The notes below the pieces were generated by a model that saw only the letters and a list, made by a program, of their open reading frames with translations, was not told where the DNA came from and did no database searches. A stretch of DNA of 64,000 bases from Liolophura sinensis (lineage: Eukaryota > Mollusca > Polyplacophora > Chitonida > Chitonidae): positions 12,657,501 to 12,721,500 of the forward strand of contig NC_088303.1 in NCBI RefSeq assembly GCF_032854445.1, in the 5' to 3' direction. Of the stretch, positions 21,220 to 34,140 are shown piece by piece; within the stretch, counting starts at the first letter, position 1, and every line of letters begins with the position of its first letter. A program made the translations under genes and the position numbers.

Positions 21220-23640
21220 CATCCCATTTGTGTAAAACCCCTACATTCCATCTGTGTAAAACCCCTACATCCCATCTGTGTAAAACCAATACATCCCATC
21301 TGTGCAAACCCCTACATCCCATCCATGTAAAACCCCTACATTCTATCAGTGTAAAACCCCTACATCCCATCTGTGCAAACCCCTACATCCCATCTATGCA
21401 AAACCCCTACATTCCATCAGTGTAAAACCCCTACATCCCATCTGTGTAAAACCTCTACATCCCGTATGTGCAAACCCTTACATCCCATCTGTGTAAAAGC
21501 CCTACATCCCAACTGTGTAAAACCTCTACATCCCGTCTGTGTAAAACCTCTACATCAGGTCTGTGTAAAGCCTCTACATCTGTCTAAGACCTCTACATCC
21601 CATCTGTGCAACCCCTACATCCCATCTGTGTAAAACCCCTACATCCCAACTGTGTAAAACCTCTACATCCCATCTGTGTAAAGCCTCTACATCTGTGTAA
21701 AGCCTCTACATCCCATGTGTGCAAACTCCTACATCCCATCTGTGTAAAACCTCTACATCCCAACTGTGCAAACCCCTACATCTAATCTGTGTAAAGCCTT
21801 ACATCCCAACTGTGCAAACCCCTACATCCCATCTGTGTAAAACTTCTACATCCCATCTGTGCAAACCCCTACATCCCATCTGTGTAAAGCCTTACATCCC
21901 AACTGTGCAAACCCCTACATCCCATCTGTGTAAAGCCTTACATCCCATTTATTTAAAGCCCCTACATCCCATCCGTGTGGAACCTCTACATCCCGTCTAT
22001 GTAAAACCTCTACATCCCGTCTGTGTAAAGCCTCTACATCTGTCTAAGACCTCTACATCCCATCTGTGTAAAACCTCTACATCCCATCTGTGTAAAACCT
22101 CTACATCCCATCTGTGTAAAACCCCTACATCCCTTCTGTGTACAACCTCTACATCCCGTCTATGTAAAACCTCTACATCCCGTCTGTGTAAAGCCTCTAC
22201 ATCTGTCTAAGACCTCTACATCCCATCTGTGTAAAACCTCTACATCCCATCTGTGTAAAACCTCTACATCCCATCTGTGTAAAACCTCTACCTCTACATC
22301 CCATCAGTGTAGAACCTCTACATCCCATCTATGTAAAACCTCTACATCCCATCTGTGCAAAACCCTGCATCCCATCTGTGTAAAACCCCTACATCCCATC
22401 TGTGTAAAACCTCTACATCCCATCTGTGTAAAACCTCTACCTCTACATCCCATCAGTGTAGAACCTCTACATCCCATCTATGTAAAACCTCTACATCCCA
22501 TCTGTGCAAAACCTCTACATCCCATCTGTGTAAAACCTCTACATCCGATCTGTGTAAAACCCCTACATCCCTTCTGTGTACAACCTCTACATCCCGTCTA
22601 TGTAAAACCTCTACATCCCGTCTGTGTAAAGCCTCTACATCTGTCTAAGACCTCTACATCCCATCTGTGCAAACCTCTACATCCAATCTGTGTAAAACCC
22701 CTACATCCCATCTGTGTTAAAACCTCTACATCCCATCTGTGTAAAACCTCTACCTCTACATCCCATCTGTGTAGAACCTCTTCATCCCGTCTGTGTAGAA
22801 CCTCTACATCCCATCTGTGCAAAACCCCTGCATCCCATCTGTGTAAAACCCCTACATTCCATCTGTGTAAAACCCCTACATCCCAACTGTGTAAAACCTC
22901 TACATCCCATCTGTGTAAAACCTCTACATGCCATCTGTGTAAAACCTCTACCTCTACATCCCATCTGTGTAAAACCTCTACCTCTACATCCCATCTGTGT
23001 AGAACCTCTACATCCCATCAATGTAAAATCTCTACATCCCATCTGTGTAAAACCCCTACATCCCATCTGTGTAAAACCTCTGCATCCCGTCTGTGTAAAA
23101 CCCCTTCATCTCATCTGTGTAAAACCTCTACATCCAATCTGTGCAAACCCCTACATCTCATCTGTGTAAAACCTCTACATCCCATCTGTGTAAAACCTCT
23201 ACATCCCATCTGTGTACAACCTCTACATCCCTTCTGTGTACAACCTCTACATCCAATCTGTGCAAACCTCTACATCCAATCTGTGCAAACCCCTACATCT
23301 CATCTGTGTAAAACCTCTACATCCCATCTGTGTACAACCCCTACATCCCATCTGTGTACAACCTCTACATCCCTTCTGTGTACAACCTCTACATCCAATC
23401 TGTGCAAACCTCTACATCTCATCTGTGTAAAACCCCTACATCCCATCTGTGTAAAACCCCTACATCCCATATGTGTAGAACCTCTACATCCCATCTGTGT
23501 AAAACCTCTACATCCCGTAAAGCCCCTACATCCCATCTGTGTAAAGCCTCTACATCTCGTATGTGCAAACCCCGACATCCCAACTGTGTAAAACCTTCAC
23601 ACCCTTTCTGTGTAAAGCCTGTACATTCCTTCTGTGAAAG
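21220..23640. repeat. 24-bp minisatellite (catctgtgtaaaacc)
   Basis: About 100 tandem copies of a 24-bp unit with core 'catctgtgtaaaacctctac'. As 24 is a multiple of three, several frames on both strands stay open for up to 163 codons and read as 8-residue repeats (KPLHPICV and similar). Indels of 3-9 bases break and shift the frames, start contexts are poor and there is no unique flanking coding sequence, so this is annotated as a satellite and not as a gene. Local higher-order units with 'cctctacctctacatc' show recent block duplication. Confidence 0.92.
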
Positions 23641-24689
23641 CTTCAATCTGTGCCTTAGTTATGTCATTTATAGATGCGCCGAAACCATACTGTTTTCATG
23701 GGATGATTAAACATATGAGAAGTGTAAATATGACGGTACTTACGGATTAATCAGAACGGAATCTATCCTTCACTGCTAGCGATTAACGGTATCTCCAATA
23801 GGTCATTCAAAGGCATCACGTAAGCACCGAGGCCAAAGCACCTGTTGGAGGTTGATTAGTCTGTGATTTTACTTCATGAAAAATGAGAGTAAGGTAGTGA
23901 GATTCGAACAAAGACCAAACTGTATCGCCCGAAACACCACAGGAAAACATAGCTGGAAAGAAGCACAAAGGTAATATTACCAAGTGATGTTGACCAGTTC
24001 CATACCTGATGAACTGATGAACACCTGATTAACTCTAGATAGATTTGTCGCGGATGTCATCTCGCGGTCCACAAACATTGCGGCAGAGAATATCCGCTCA
24101 TCGCCCACAGTCGCCCCACGTACATTCAGATGCACAGCACCTTTGTTGACGGTAAAAAAATGTTAGCTCGCTAACTATTGGCCACTGGCCATTGGCCACA
24201 TGCGCTACCTGTACAAACAGGTAGGTTTGTACAAATGTTGATCCATTATAAGAAGAGAGAAAAACGAGACAGGCAGTAATCATGTTGCTTGGCAACACAT
24301 CAGCCATCGCTATACAGCGAGAAAATATGAATAAACTGTTGGTAGGCAGTGACTGGAAATTAGAAAGCACTGAGCTTATTCGCTGAGGAGGATATAAAGG
24401 GCAAACTTTGTGGTAATGATCGGATAGGAATTTTACGACAAAAGTTAAGGTCGGATTTAATCCACAAAATTACGGTGAGAGCTTCAATTATATGGTTCTT
24501 GATAAAGGTTTATATTAAGAGAAAATTGCCAACCTTGGTAGACATCTGTGGGCAATACAACCTAATGAAATAAAATAAAACTCTCAACTGAAAATAGAGG
24601 TTAAGTGCTAAAGTTGACGTCAAGCGTTTGATTGATTTGTAAGTGAGGCTCAAAAACTTTGTCTAGATGTGGGGAGGCAAGGGATCAAA
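23641..24689. other. Non-coding spacer between arrays
   Basis: No gene. It contains a short ggccactggccattggcc run at about 24179-24197 and otherwise ordinary A-T rich DNA. The 90-codon minus-strand frame at 24098-24370 has no support. Confidence 0.5.
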
Positions 24690-24815
24690 CAAGGGTCGGG
24701 TCACACCAAAAAATTTAAAAATTGTACTTGTTGCTTCGTTCGGCGCTCAGCACAGAGTAGGGAAACAGGACTGGCTGACCCTGTGCCATAATGTGATTTC
24801 ATTAATGACGAATTA
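24690..24815 (+). mobile_element. SINE fragment, family 2
   Basis: Shows 'gtacttgttgcttcgttcgg', 'cgctcagcac', 'ggactggctgacc' and 'cataatgtga', the same order of blocks as the full copy at 45505-45795. Truncated at both ends. Confidence 0.65.
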
Positions 24816-24832
24816 CATAACCATAAAAGCGA

Positions 24833-25505
24833 CTGAAGCAGTAAGACCTACGCCAAGAATGTCCTAAGGCAATACAACCAAAACTAGACTATCACCAAAC
24901 ATACGTGTCTGGAACAGTAAGACCTACGCCAAGAATGTCCTAAGGAAATACACCCAAAACTAGACTATCACCAAACATAGGTGTCTGGAACAGTAAGGCC
25001 TATGCCAAACACGTCCTAAGGCAATGCAACCAAAGCTTGACCATCACCAAACAGGTGTCTGAAACAGTAAGGCCTATGCCAAACATGTCCTAAAGCAATA
25101 CAACTAAAGCTGGACAATCACCAAACATAACAGTTTGGAACTGTAAGGCCTTTGATAAACACGTCCTAAGAACATACAACCATGGCTAGGGGATCACCAA
25201 ATATAACTGTCTGGAAGAGTAAGGCCTATGCTAAACACGTCCTAAGGCAATACAACCAAAGCTGGACGATCACCAAACAGGTGTCTGGAACAGTAAGGCC
25301 TATGCCAAACATGTCCTAAAGCAATACAACTAAAGCTGGACGATCACCAAACATAACAGTTTGGAACAGTAAGGTCTGTGCCAAACACGTCCTAAGGCAA
25401 TACAACCAAAACCAAACCATCACCAAACATATTCAGCTGTCTGGAGTAGAAAGGCTTCTGCAAAGCACGTCCTAAAACAATACAAAGAAAGCTAGACCAT
25501 CACCA
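24833..25505. repeat. Minisatellite with 75-80 bp unit
   Basis: About nine copies of a unit running through 'ggaacagtaaggcctatgcc', 'acgtcctaaggcaatacaac' and 'accatcaccaaaca'. Copies differ by short deletions. Non-coding. Confidence 0.88.
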
Positions 25506-26095
25506 GACATGTTACCATGAGACACGCCATGCTGGAACCGATATGCTACCATGAGGCACGCCATGCTGGGACCAGTATGTTACAATGACATGGCCATACT
25601 GGGATCGCTATGCTACCATGAGAAACAGCCATACTGGGGCCCGTCTGCTGCAAGAAGACACGTCCATGCTCTGACCGGTATGCTGCCCTTAGACACGTCC
25701 ATGCTGAAGCCGGAATGCTACCATGAGACACTGCCATGTTGTGACCAGCATGCTTCCATAAGACACAGCCACGCTGGGGCTGGTATGCTACCATGAGACA
25801 CAACCACAGGGCTGATATGCTACTATGAGACAGGGACATGCTGGGACCGGGGTGTTACCAAGAACATGGAACGGGCATGTTACACGGCCATGCTGGGACC
25901 GGGGTGTTACCAAGAACATGAAACCGGCATGTTACACTGCTACATTGGGACCGGTATGTTAGGCGTCCATACTGGGACTGGTATGTTACATGGCCATACT
26001 GGGATTGGTATGTTACACTGCCATGCTGGGACCTGTATGTTACATGGCCGTAGTGGGACCAGTATGTTACATGGCTATGCTGGGACCGGCAGGAT
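25506..26095. repeat. 27-33 bp minisatellite (catgctgggaccggtatg)
   Basis: About 20 copies built on 'catgctgggaccggtatgtt'. The first half has longer units with 'accatgagacac', the second half is a compact 27-bp form. Frames open on both strands are repeat artefacts. It directly abuts the 75-80 bp array, so two unrelated arrays lie end to end. Confidence 0.88.
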
Positions 26096-28099
26096 TGTTA
26101 TTGGAACCACGGATGAGAGGCCAGAATCATGCTGAAAGCGGCGTTAAAACAAGCAAACAAATCGCTGGGCGTCGCTGGGCTTCAAGATCACCTGACATAG
26201 CGCGGTTCCCCAGGGTAACTTGATAGAGCCAGTGCTCAGTGTTGTTCACCCAACCCTCTCCGAGGTTCACTTTGAACATCCTAACTATAGTTTATCTGCT
26301 TCAAGGTAAGTGATGCTTTAGGGGAGTGTTGTACGCGTGCATGGCTTTGACAAAGTGAGCTTAGTTGACACCTGAACCATTATTTATGTATCACTTTTAC
26401 CTTTACTACAACGCCCCACCGGTTCCCTAACACATGCCTGTGATACTCAACGGCATATCAGTTTGCAATGTAATGTATGACGCGGTGAAATCGGGATGTT
26501 AAAGGCGGCGCAGTCGTAAAACGCTCCTTTCAGGAAAAGCCCAGGGCGTGAAGAACAGATAACTGGCGTAAATAATTTCTACTATAAAGGTTTGCTTGTT
26601 TAAATTATTCATTATTCCAGTAATGGCCTTTGGCTAGAATTGGGTTAAACACAAAGCAAAAATCACAGAAAGGGTAACTAACAGGTCTAAAATATGAAAA
26701 GAATTGTTTTTCGTGTAAATGTTCGAGGTGCATTTCATCTTAGAGCGGAGGCTGTTTGTCTCTTTGGTCCAAGGCTTCGGCTGACCAAAATGCGTGGTGA
26801 CACTTTTCTGCGGGAACATTTAGGGCTGACCTGGTAAATAGGGGAGTAATCTTCAAATATGAGCGATTCTATGATGACATCAGTTAGATGTGCGTAACGG
26901 GCAGAGTCGGTGACAATCTGGGGCCTGGTCAGGCCTTAGTTAGATGTACGTATCGGGGAGAATCGGTGATCGGAGTCACGCTACAAGGGCTTGGTGGAAG
27001 TCACCTTGCTGCGGTAAAACATAGAAACAAAAACAAATAAGAAAAAATAAACAAAGAAACAAGTAAGTCATGCATATGTGTTGTGCAGTTGGGCACTTTG
27101 GACGTTAAGGATTCGACATCTATGGGTTCATTACTGTATCCATCACGACTAGCATCATTATCGTCGTTCTCATCATTGCCATTTAACATATAGGGGAAAC
27201 AAAAAACTGTTGTGGAGCTTGACAAAGATTTCATTCTTTATTCCGCACACAAAGCTTACAATTTGTGCGATTTGCTGCGGTTCATCACTAAAGATTTATC
27301 GCGGAAGATGACGAACGTAGCTTTAATACATGACGAGACCTATTGATGGTAAATGACTGTTTTGTCACCGGTAAAGCGTGTAGTCATAGCCTATTGTCGA
27401 GTTCAATGCTGTAACAATATTGACACAGAGGATTTATGCTATTCGCTTTCTTCCTGGAAATAATTTTATTTGCTCTTGTTATCAAAACAAATAGATCACC
27501 TGCTTATACCAAAGACTAATCGTGCGTGTCTTTTATCCCTTTGGACATTTCTCGGCAAATTATTTGCTTGCTTTTCTCGTCTTTTAAGAGGAATTGATCA
27601 ACATTTATGCAAACAAATGACGTTCCCTGTCAAGATCTGACCACTCTGAGTGATCAATTGATCCATTTGTCTTAGACAATTACTACTCAGGCTGACAGCA
27701 ATGACCTTGACCTTGATACACTGCACAACAACTAAAGCATGCCCTGGGAAGATCAACAGTTGGTATCGATGAAGATGTTGAGTTTCCTCACGAAGAACAA
27801 ACTTAACTAAACAGATAAACTGGTACATCCAATAACAAGAAAGCAGCAGTGATGAATAAATTAACACACTCAACATAAATGTAACACAAATGTAAGCTGA
27901 CAACACGGCAAGAGACAATCATACACTGGTCATGCTATGATACGCTTATTCTTCATAAGTCACGATTTGAAAAATCTGTTCTTACACAGTCACGATATGA
28001 TTAACCTGTCCTTCAACAGTCACAATATGAAGTACGTCTTCTTCAGAAAAATCTCTGATTGTGTGAGGATTCTAGTATTTGCGAGAATAATGTAACAGG
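26096..28099. other. Non-coding DNA, no gene seen
   Basis: Open frames at 26634-26819, 27001-27234 and 27598-27918 (all minus) have no conserved domain, splice relation or biased composition that I can see. The 27918 frame is hydrophobic but its start lies in an ordinary context. Confidence 0.45.
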
Positions 28100-28195
28100 T
28101 CTTACTGCAACCTGCGGATGGTCGTGAGTTTCCTCCGGGCACTGCCCGGTTTCCTCCCACCATAATACTGGCCACCTTCGCAAAAAAATGAATGT
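28100..28195 (+). mobile_element. SINE fragment, family 1
   Basis: The SINE body 'tgcggatggtcgtgagtttc', 'cactgcccggtttcctccca' and 'ataatactggccaccttcgc' is clear, but the 3' tail is lost. It is closest to the copy at 40970. Confidence 0.7.
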
Positions 28196-29864
28196 AAGAA
28201 ACCAAGACACTACATCGAAATTGTTCAGCATCAGTATTTACAGGATTTTTGTTTAATAGAATGTTCACTTACATGTATGCAATGGAGGTAAATTTATGGA
28301 TGGAGGAAACCAAAGTTCGCGGAGAAAATCACCAGCCGTACTGGCGATATCTTTTAGGAGTGATATTGCGCGCCAGAAAGGAGGAAGACAATCGATACCA
28401 TCAAACGTAACAAGATAGCACGATAACCGACGATCGCTTACGGATTATGAACAAAACCAAAATAGAACGAAAAACTAGTTCATATGACACGAGCCCAGGA
28501 TTTAAAATCCTAGCCGAGGATTTTACATGTCATCAATAAGTAAAAGTTTGGTATCTGCTCTCTAAGTGTGTAAATTAAAAAGTTTAATTTTAAAATCTTA
28601 ATGCATTTTTTTTATCTCTCATAAACGAGCTTAGGACAGGATCCCTATTATCACAGGCCATTTGAGGAATCTATACATCCCATGTAGCTCTGAAATCGGT
28701 TGGTTATATTCCCAGCTTAGTTTTCAACCGCTAGTTACATTTACTAACCTCTAACTTGGTCCTGTCGCCTGCACTGCCATCCAAGTGTGAACGCTATACG
28801 CCACAAAAAAGGGGTGTCCCGTGATCTTCAAGTAATTTTGAATTTATATCACCTCATTATGAAGGAATAATAAGGACGATATAATAGCAATTAAAGCAAA
28901 TGTATCCAATGCAACACAAGTTATAGTAAATACTCCTGAACAATTTTTCACTCACCCATTTTTGTGTATCTCCTTGGTTCAATGCAATCATTTAACTTTT
29001 TCCAATAATGCCGGCTGACTCGAACTGACAATGATGGCTAGCAAAGTTTGGCATGTTGCCAGGTACATTTGTGATAATTTTGACGTTATGGCCTTTATTA
29101 TTCAGGAATAAATCATTGATATGAGGTCGGAATTACTGCATTTTTAGAGAAGAGATATCTTTGCAGCGTACAGCGTTGACATATTCAAGACAGCACACTC
29201 TGAAAGACAGAGTTCCAGTTGGTTCAAAAGTGGAAGAGTACAGATCTGTACTTCTAAAAGCTAAACTGGGAAAATGAACAAATCTCAGATCTAGAACACA
29301 TGAGGAAATAACCTGGGGTAACTTAAAGCTTGATAATATCCTGACATCACGGTCGAATGATGACAGCTGACAGATATGCCGGCAAAACCAATGTATAGAT
29401 AGACACACCCCAACGGATTAACCGCTCTCATCAGAGAGAAGTGCATATTAAATCTCACATCTGTTTCATCTTTTCCAGCTTATAGATTTCGGAATAGGCT
29501 ACAGATGGGTACCCTTGCGTTCATTAATCTATTTCCTTTCATCACTAAATAACCCTGACTTCATATTTGTTATTTGTGAAATACTAGTAGCGGAGATTTA
29601 ACTTTAGAATCAACGCGAAAGTAACCTCGCAGGCTAAGCATGAGTCGATGATAGGTTCAGCGTGATACAAAAAACATCCTGCTTTAAAAGATGGACTAAC
29701 AAAATGTGCAGATTACCAACAAAGGTGGGCATTGATACGTTGACAAGCAAGGTGTTTAGGAGTCTTAACTTTCATTTTTTTTTCAAATGAACAGAAGCGG
29801 CTTTTAACAACAAATGTGAAAGAAAAGAACGACCTTAATTTTTGGTAGAGTCTTCATGCACTCG
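28196..29864. other. Non-coding DNA, no gene seen
   Basis: A-T rich, unique-looking sequence. The minus-strand 91-codon frame at 29133-29408 has no recognisable domain or splice sites. Confidence 0.45.
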
Positions 29865-29955
29865 GTTACACTTTCATTTGCAGCGTGGGGATGGTAGTGG
29901 ATTTCCCCGAGCTTTGCTTGGTTTTCTCCCACCCCCCAAAAGCCGCCATTTACAA
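29865..29955 (+). mobile_element. SINE fragment, family 1
   Basis: Short and diverged: 'tttgcagcgtggggatggta', 'ccgagctttgcttggttttc', 'tcccacc' and 'aaaagccgccatt'. It abuts the 40-bp array. Confidence 0.55.
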
Positions 29956-29974
29956 CCCATATTCCTTCCAAGAA

Positions 29975-30243
29975 GTCTCCCTGTTGCTCGCGCACATCTT
30001 AGGTTAGACGCCTTGTCACCCTGTTGGTCGCGTACATCTTAGGTTATACGTCTTGTCTCCGTGTTGGTCGCGTACATCTTAGGTTATACGTCTTGTCTCC
30101 TTGTTGGTCGCGTACATCTTAGGTTAGACGCCTTGTTTCCCTGTTGGTCGTGTACATCTTAGGTTATACGTCTTGTCTCCGTGTTGGTCGCGTATATCTT
30201 AGGTTATACGTCTTGTCTCCTTGTTTGTCGTTTACATCTTAGG
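29975..30243. repeat. 40-bp minisatellite
   Basis: About six to seven copies of a 40-bp unit with 'ttggtcgcgtacatcttagg' and 'ttatacgtcttgtctcc'. It begins directly after a SINE fragment. Copies are nearly identical. Confidence 0.88.
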
Positions 30244-30514
30244 GAAAATTCCTTAGCTGTAGGAATTCAATTACATTCCATTCTCTGCTTCTTGAAAGCT
30301 TGTGAATAAATTTGACACAGTTAAATCATGTAAGGCATGAGATGATTGTTTTAAAGTTTGAGCATATTACGGTATGCAGTCTTACCCTTAGGACTCTAAT
30401 AGACCATACTTTAATGATCATCGGTGTAGTGCCATAAGAACACTGGCGAATGTCTATCAGTCACTGTATCATGGTTCAGTCTGGTACATCTTGGTACAGA
30501 ATACTGCTGAGTAA

Positions 30515-30955
30515 CCTCCACGGTGCTAAGAGCGATCACTACCCTTCCACGGTGCTAAGAGCGATCACTACCCCTCCACGGCGCTAAGAGCGATCACTTC
30601 TCCTCCACGGCGCTAAGAGCCATCACAACCCCTCCACGGTAGTAAGAGCGATCACTACCCCTCCACGGTGCTAAGAACGATCACTACCCCTCTGCGGTGC
30701 TAAGAGCGTTCACTACCCCTCCACGGCGCTAAGAGCGATCACTTCTCCTCCATGGCGCTAAGAACCATCACTATCCCTCCACGGTAGTAAGAGCGATCAC
30801 TACCCCTCCACGGTGCTAAGAACGATCACTACCCCCCCTCGGTGCTAAGAGCGATCACTACCCCTCCACTGTGCTAAGAACGATCACTATCCCTCCACGG
30901 TGGTAAGAGCGATCACTACCCCTCCTCGGTGCTAAGAGCGATCACCACCACTCAC
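30515..30955. repeat. 29-30 bp minisatellite (ggtgctaagagcgatcacta)
   Basis: About 15 copies of 'ggtgctaagagcgatcacta' followed by 'cccctccac'. A higher-order pattern (variants with 'catcac' or 'ggtagtaag') repeats every five or six units, showing block duplication. Confidence 0.9.
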
Positions 30956-33464
30956 TTCTGGAGGGTAAATCTTTGCTACTTGTTTTAAAAGTTAATCACA
31001 CAAAAGCCGTAGCACTCTGTGAAGAAGTCAACACCACACACGTGACACTTCGAATAGAAATATGAAGGCAATTATGGTGAAGAGGCTTCACCTGGAAACT
31101 AATCAATTATTAAAGGTGTCTGGCAATAGCACAGCAAAATCTACACAAATAAGGCGCTGTAGAGAATGCCCAAGGTGATACTCTAGGGCACACTTCCTTC
31201 TCAGTTGACAGGCTAACTGCTTGATGTAACTGTATCTCTCACACTTTCTATATTTTATCCCGGTTAAAGGTTCATTCCAAAAGTTTATCGCAGAGGTCAT
31301 GATTTGTAAAATATAACAAAAAGGTGGAAATTACACGCATCTGTGAGCCGTTGTAATTTGAGATCTGTAGCATATGTTTAATCGTTGCTGGAAACTGACA
31401 AATCGATTAACCGTTCTGGGCTAATCTGCGACAGTTATCGATGAAATATTGCACGCTGAGGGTCAGTTTTTGTCTTTTTCCAAACCGCTGTGAACATTTG
31501 TCTATTTCCAGACCGCTCTGAACATGTCTCATGTCAACGTTGTTTTTTTTTCCAAACTATTACAAAACATAAGTCAGGTTTACATTTGTCTATTTCTACA
31601 CCGCTGTGAACATACTCTATGTGGTATACGCTGAATTTCTCGTATTTCACGTGTTCCATTCACGAACCAAAATGTCTGCCGTCACAAGGATGAAGCACAC
31701 GTAATCCTACATAAGGTATTAACCTGGAGTCATATATATGGATGTTTATTCTGATCGTTTGTAAGTCCCACAAGCGTGCTTCATCTCCGGGACAACTCCA
31801 GGTCCATAACGCATCAGCAGTCATTATAACAGCCCTATTTCATCAGTATAATGTGATTTATGTCATGTCTTATTCCGTGTCAAAGGCTGAATGAACATAC
31901 ATGAAATGTTGACGAACCTATTATATAATCCACGATAATGGCATGAGCTATACAAAGACCCTGAGCTTTGAGGTTTAACCCAGCATATGAAAGCGGCGCC
32001 ATTATGTACATTTAAGAGGACGTGTTCAATACTGCCTGAAACAACTCTGGGAAAATAGCTAATATTAATATGATCATAAACAAAAGCATTGCGATGATCG
32101 CAGTCAAATGTCCTCTCAAAATGGCTGGCATTGTTGGACACCCCAACTTCAAACAAACTGCCATTATAGGAAGCACACAAAACTGATTTGAGTGATTCGG
32201 AACACTTTATACAAACTTTACGATTGCGACCGCATAAATGGCTGCCGTGACAGCTCACTTAAAGTTTAAAATAAGTCATGGTTGAAAAATACTCAATTCT
32301 ATACATGACTGTTTGTAAAGCAAAACAGTTAACAGACGACACTTTTGGACAATCTTTATTTAACATGTATGATTCTGATATTTACTGGGAGACATTATTG
32401 CATTATTACAATTGAAAAGTGACGGTCAATATCAATGGCCGTCATTTTTCAATCATAGTATACAGGAAGTAATATTTTGTTAGTTTAGCAGCAATAGTAG
32501 AACTGAATTTGATGTATTTGGAAAGGGAACAGAGAAGTGCATTTCAGATGAAAAGAAAAGAATATTAAAATACCTGGCACTCATTAAACTGGAAAATCTA
32601 TAAACAAATATACTTATTTTAGATTTCTAAAAATCAGAAGATATACGGTAATTATATTAACTACTCGATTAAATGAGGTCTAATACATGTGGTAATGTAT
32701 ACCTTCCGCTGTATGAAGCTTTAAATTAGTATCAGTAAATATGGCAATCATGAATTATTTAACGACGTTTAAATATTCTGCTGAGTGAAGATCGATCCAT
32801 GCGATATTCAAATTCGCCATTTCTAACACGAAACATTTACGGGACATGATTGCTGTAGGAAAACTGCTTGTATAAAGCTATTCTGGTGAATTCCTCCCAC
32901 AGTGCCATCTGTATACAGTTTGTCACTCTGTTGATTTTCACTCCCTCGATATTCAGTGACTAGTGCTAACGTCACGCGAGCGCAAACACACACACTGGCT
33001 TCTCCCTAATGCAGGCCAAGAACTGCAAATTAGTTATTCCGCTTGCCACTAACAAAGTGTATTAATACATCCGCCTGAGTTCACAGGTTAACCCGACAGT
33101 GTAGCAATATGCTGATTTTGAAAAGGCTATAGATTTAATGTGTAGCATGTGCACGACAGAGATGGTTTCCATGGTAATACGATTGGGGACTTTAAAGAAG
33201 ATAAGTCGGCAGTGGCAGTGTCTTTGTTTTCTACAGCCTCTGTATCTAGGCCAAATCACTCATCGGCGCCAACGGTTAACGTTTGATAAAAACTAAATTC
33301 AGTACCGTATGTACTGATCACACTGAGTGTTTGTATCCTGTAATGTTCAGTTTGTTGCATATAACCGTATACTGTATGCACGTTGAAACACTTAAACTTC
33401 AAGACAGATAACGTAATAAGATCAAAGTAGTGACGGGAGTGTGGCTCACAAAGAGCGCGGTAAC
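30956..33464. other. Non-coding DNA, no gene seen
   Basis: A 131-codon minus-strand frame at 31863-32258 is cysteine-rich but shows no domain order, no good start context and no splice partners. A small fold-back sits at about 32413-32455 ('gaaaagtgacggtcaatat' against 'atggccgtcatttttcaa'). Nothing else is supported. Confidence 0.45.
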
Positions 33465-34140
33465 AAGGCCATTTGATTTGGCATCTGCCAAAAAATATCG
33501 ATGATTTACATCTACTTGATATGGTATCTGCCAAAAAATATCGATGATTTACAGCTACTTGACATGGTATCTGCCAAAAAATATCGATGATTTACAGCTA
33601 CTTGATATGGTATCTGCCAAAAAATATCGATGATTTACAGCTACTTGACATGGTATCTGCCAAAAAATATCGATGATTTACAGCTACTTAATACGGTATC
33701 TGCCAAAAAATATCGATGATTTACAGCTACTTGACATGGTATCTGCCAAAAAATATCGATGATTTACAGCTACTTAATATGGTATCTGCCAAAAAATGTC
33801 GATGATTTACAGCTACTTGATACCGTATCTGCCAAAAAAATATCGATGATTTACAGCTACTTGATATGGTATCTGCCAAAAAATATCGATGATTTACAGC
33901 TACTTGATATGGTATCTGCCAAAAAATATCGATGATTTACAGATACTTGATATGGTATCTGCCAAAAAATATCGATGATTTACAGATACTTGATATGGTA
34001 TCTGCCAAAAAATATCGATGATTTACAGCTACTTGATATGGTATCTGCCAAAAAATATCGATGATTTACAGCTACTTGACATGGTATCTGGCCCAAAATG
34101 TCGATGATATACAGCTGCTTGACATGGCATCTGACCAAAA
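33465..34140. repeat. 43-bp minisatellite (ctgccaaaaaatatcgatga)
   Basis: About 15 near-identical copies of a 43-bp unit containing 'ctgccaaaaaatatcgatga' and 'tttacagctacttgatatgg'. Internal units differ at one or two positions, the outermost units more. This is one of the most homogeneous arrays in the window. Confidence 0.93.

Noticed and set aside
21719-23710. Open frames of 90-163 codons reading as histidine/proline or Ser/Thr repeats
   Set aside because: All lie in the 24-bp array and result from a stop-free unit; there is no unique coding flank or start context.
24833-25505. CRISPR-like regular repeats
   Set aside because: There are no unique spacers between constant repeats; these are ordinary tandem units in eukaryotic DNA.
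31863-32258. 131-codon cysteine-containing minus-strand ORF
   Set aside because: No domain pattern, signal peptide, start context or splice partner.
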